The notes beneath the pieces are model-generated. The model was not told the origin of the DNA. It saw only the letters and a list, made by a program, of their open reading frames with translations, and made no database searches. The translations under genes and the position numbers were made by a program. This document shows, piece after piece, positions 62,556 through 64,000 of a stretch of 64,000 bases of DNA (position 1 is the first letter of the stretch; each line of letters begins with the position of its first letter). Origin of the DNA: Fulvivirga sp. M361. GTDB taxonomy: Bacteria > Bacteroidota > Bacteroidia > Cytophagales > Cyclobacteriaceae. Location: positions 131,501-195,500 of the forward strand of contig NZ_VKDC01000001.1 of assembly GCF_007097395.1 (NCBI RefSeq), written 5' to 3'.

Positions 62556-62877
62556 ATGTATTTAAGAACAAAAAAAAGTGCTTATAAATGCCCTGTTAAC
62601 GGCGGCGGTGTCGGCAGTTTTTCCCCGGGAACTTCTATAGCTACGCCTTATGGTACAGTAACTACCCCGGGTACATATTCATATTCACCTACTTATGGAT
62701 CGTATAAATCATCTTCATGGGACAAATCCACCTGTTTTAGCACAATTTTAGACGCTAGAACCTGTTGAACATAAGAAAGATGAAGCGGTTCGGTTAGGTC
62801 CCTTTGAACGCATTAGAGTTTTCGAAAATGCCCTTGATCCTTCACCAGTAATTTCTACGGTTTTCAAATTCAAATAA
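62556..62877 (+). pseudogene. Possible small gene with a frameshift, unrecognised
   Basis: The first frame (62556-62768, 70 codons) encodes a Gly/Ser/Thr/Tyr-rich peptide (GVGSFSPGTSIATPYGTVTT) with three Cys. Directly after, a +1 frame following TAG near 62737 to TAA at 62875-62877 encodes protein-like VEHKKDEAVRLGPFERIRVF and ENALDPSPVISTVFKFK. The two may be one gene disrupted by an indel around 62735-62768, or unrelated pieces. Composition suggests gene debris near the RHS locus. Confidence 0.3.
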
Positions 62878-63006
62878 GCCTTCTATTATTGCTACTATCA
62901 TAAACGCAATGATCTGCTTCAATTCATAGAGTTTCCATTACAGTAAACTTAGAGTTGTGCATTTAGCTGCGAGCAGAGTAATCAACAAAGACAATCTTTA
63001 GATTAT

Positions 63007-63261
63007 TTAGCACTTACAATGTAATTGGCCATACGGCCAGTCCTTGTTAAACGGTGTGTCCTTGATAGAAAAGGTTGAATTGTTCAAGTCGTGTTTAGGA
63101 TTTTCTAGTGATAAGGCACAATCTTCTTTAAAAACACGATACATCTCATCAAAGATCCTGTTATCGGTCTTATAGTGAAATGGCGATCCACGTCGTAGTC
63201 TTAATATCATTGAGGGTCTTGTTGCCAACTTTTTCAATTCTAGACCTGATGTTTTAAACAT
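63007..63261 (-). CDS. Unrecognised small ORF, 84 residues
   Basis: The ORF reads plausibly (FHYKTDNRIFDEMYRVFKED, then NNSTFSIKDTPFNKDWPYGQ) but has no recognised domain, and nothing around it supports it. It lies between the gene fragments and the RHS-type gene on the opposite strand. Low confidence that it is translated. Confidence 0.3.
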   Translation of the reverse strand: MFKTSGLELKKLATRPSMILRLRRGSPFHYKTDNRIFDEMYRVFKEDCALSLENPKHDLNNSTFSIKDTPFNKDWPYGQLHCKC

Positions 63262-63658
63262 ATTCGCAGTATCTGATCCTGCTATCTATAGGGTTTGGTA
63301 AGCTGACACTAAGACCAGATAATTCCCCACCTGATTTTAATCATATTTTTTCAATACCGTGATTGCATTACATTTACCTTTAAATAGATCTATAAACTAC
63401 TAAAACTATCATAGTTCAATTCGATTTTACACATTTTATCATTTCTCAAGATTTAAAAGTAAAATTAGACCAATCTCTACGACATGAGAGATTAGACAAT
63501 TGAGGCGAAGATAAGATTGACTGTAAGTGGTTTAGGTTAACTATCGCCATATAGGAATTAATAACGGTAGGGTTAAATGTAATAACGGAAGAGAATCGAG
63601 GGATTAATGTTTTATTGAATTAGCTAAATCAGCACCTTAAAAACCAAACGTTCTTAAC
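63262..63658. other. AT-rich region upstream of the RHS-type gene
   Basis: About 397 bp, no gene seen. It should contain the promoter of the gene starting at 63659. Confidence 0.4.
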
Positions 63659-64000
63659 ATGAAGCACTTTACATTTCTAATATTTTTAACGTTTCTTCTG
63701 ATAAATGTATATGGCTTCCAGGAACAGCCAACATTCAATCTTCCATATCAAAATGTGACCCCACCTTCTCCTAGTGTGGTGTCTTTAGGAAAGTTTGTAG
63801 ATCAACCTGTATCCCCATATACCGGAACACCTGAAATCAATATTCCCATATATGAGCTAAAGGCTGGCAGTATTTCTGTTCCTATTTCATTAAGCTATCA
63901 TGCTTCAGGCATTAAAGTAGAAGATATCGCTTCCTGGGTAGGTGCCGGATGGGCACTAAATGCCGGGGGCATGATCACCCGAACCATTCGTGGGTTAGAT
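63659..64000 (+). CDS. RHS/SpvB-like secreted protein, N-terminal part (runs off right edge)
   Basis: The frame from ATG 63659 is open to the end (114 codons). It starts with a signal peptide (MKHFTFLIFLTFLLINVYGF), then SLGKFVDQPVSPYTGTPEIN and IPIYELKAGSISVPISLSYH, then the marker segment IKVEDIASWVGAGWALNAGG and MITRTIRGLD. This is the usual N-terminus of Bacteroidota proteins that go on to RHS/YD repeats and a variable C-terminal toxin. The toxin and immunity parts would lie beyond 64000. Confidence 0.85.
   Translation, partial: MKHFTFLIFLTFLLINVYGFQEQPTFNLPYQNVTPPSPSVVSLGKFVDQPVSPYTGTPEINIPIYELKAGSISVPISLSYHASGIKVEDIASWVGAGWALNAGGMITRTIRGLD

Noticed and set aside
1-64000. CRISPR arrays, rRNA and tRNA genes
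   Set aside because: No regularly spaced direct repeats and no rRNA or tRNA signatures were seen by eye on either strand.

Overview
The window reads as a chromosomal segment of a member of the Bacteroidota, most likely a Cytophagales-type marine or soil bacterium (inference). The reasons are weak or absent Shine-Dalgarno sequences, long MacB/FtsX-type permeases encoded without an ATPase, a two-component beta-propeller sensor kinase, a CHAT/TPR gene beside an ECF sigma factor, tricorn-type protease, many secreted proteins and lipoproteins, and an RHS/SpvB-like gene at the right edge. No rRNA, tRNA or CRISPR array was found.

Layout. 1-3.1 kb: partial TPR/CHAT-type gene, divergent from an ECF sigma factor that overlaps a membrane anti-sigma-like gene. 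3.5-6.1 kb: FKBP lipoprotein; thioesterase divergent from a DUF134 regulator across a perfect 50-bp palindrome. 6.1-12 kb: glycerol catabolism (DeoR/GlpR-like repressor, glpD, glpK, glpF, outer-membrane protein) closed by a strong hairpin terminator. 12.4-17 kb: OmpA protein with three Ig-like repeats, then a decaying accessory stretch: an unrecognised ORF, a frameshifted beta/gamma-crystallin lipoprotein, parDE, and a broken REP-associated transposase between two inverted 28-nt palindromes. 17-33 kb: four FtsX permeases, a membrane gene carrying an in-frame 48-bp palindromic insert, SdpI, a histidine kinase with its sigma-54 response regulator, a pair of TGTTCC-N5-GGAACA dyads upstream of the three-permease operon, a PDZ/alpha-beta hydrolase and a membrane LytTR regulator. 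33-41.6 kb: deoD, phosphofructokinase with a 7TMR-DISM kinase, msrA, and a propeller kinase. 41.6-43.9 kb: a 46-aa Cys-containing peptide gene with a DUF1399-like partner, a thioredoxin-fold protein and DoxX. 43.9-47.3 kb: an operon of cNMP-binding histidine kinase, receiver-flavoprotein fusion and UBP-type zinc finger. 47.3-62.3 kb: mostly housekeeping or catabolic singletons (EamA transporter, PhoD, D-aminoacylase family, YjbR, tricorn protease, SRPBCC/ArsR/DinB cluster with its own operators, MBL hydrolase, SpoU methyltransferase, HAD). 62.3-64 kb: AT-rich accessory DNA with gene fragments leading into the RHS-type gene.

The most promising unexplained items are the 46-aa peptide/DUF1399-like pair (possible RiPP or signal peptide system), the perfect 50-bp operator-like palindrome, the paired dyads that probably tie the sigma-54 regulator to the permease array, and the in-frame coding palindrome.
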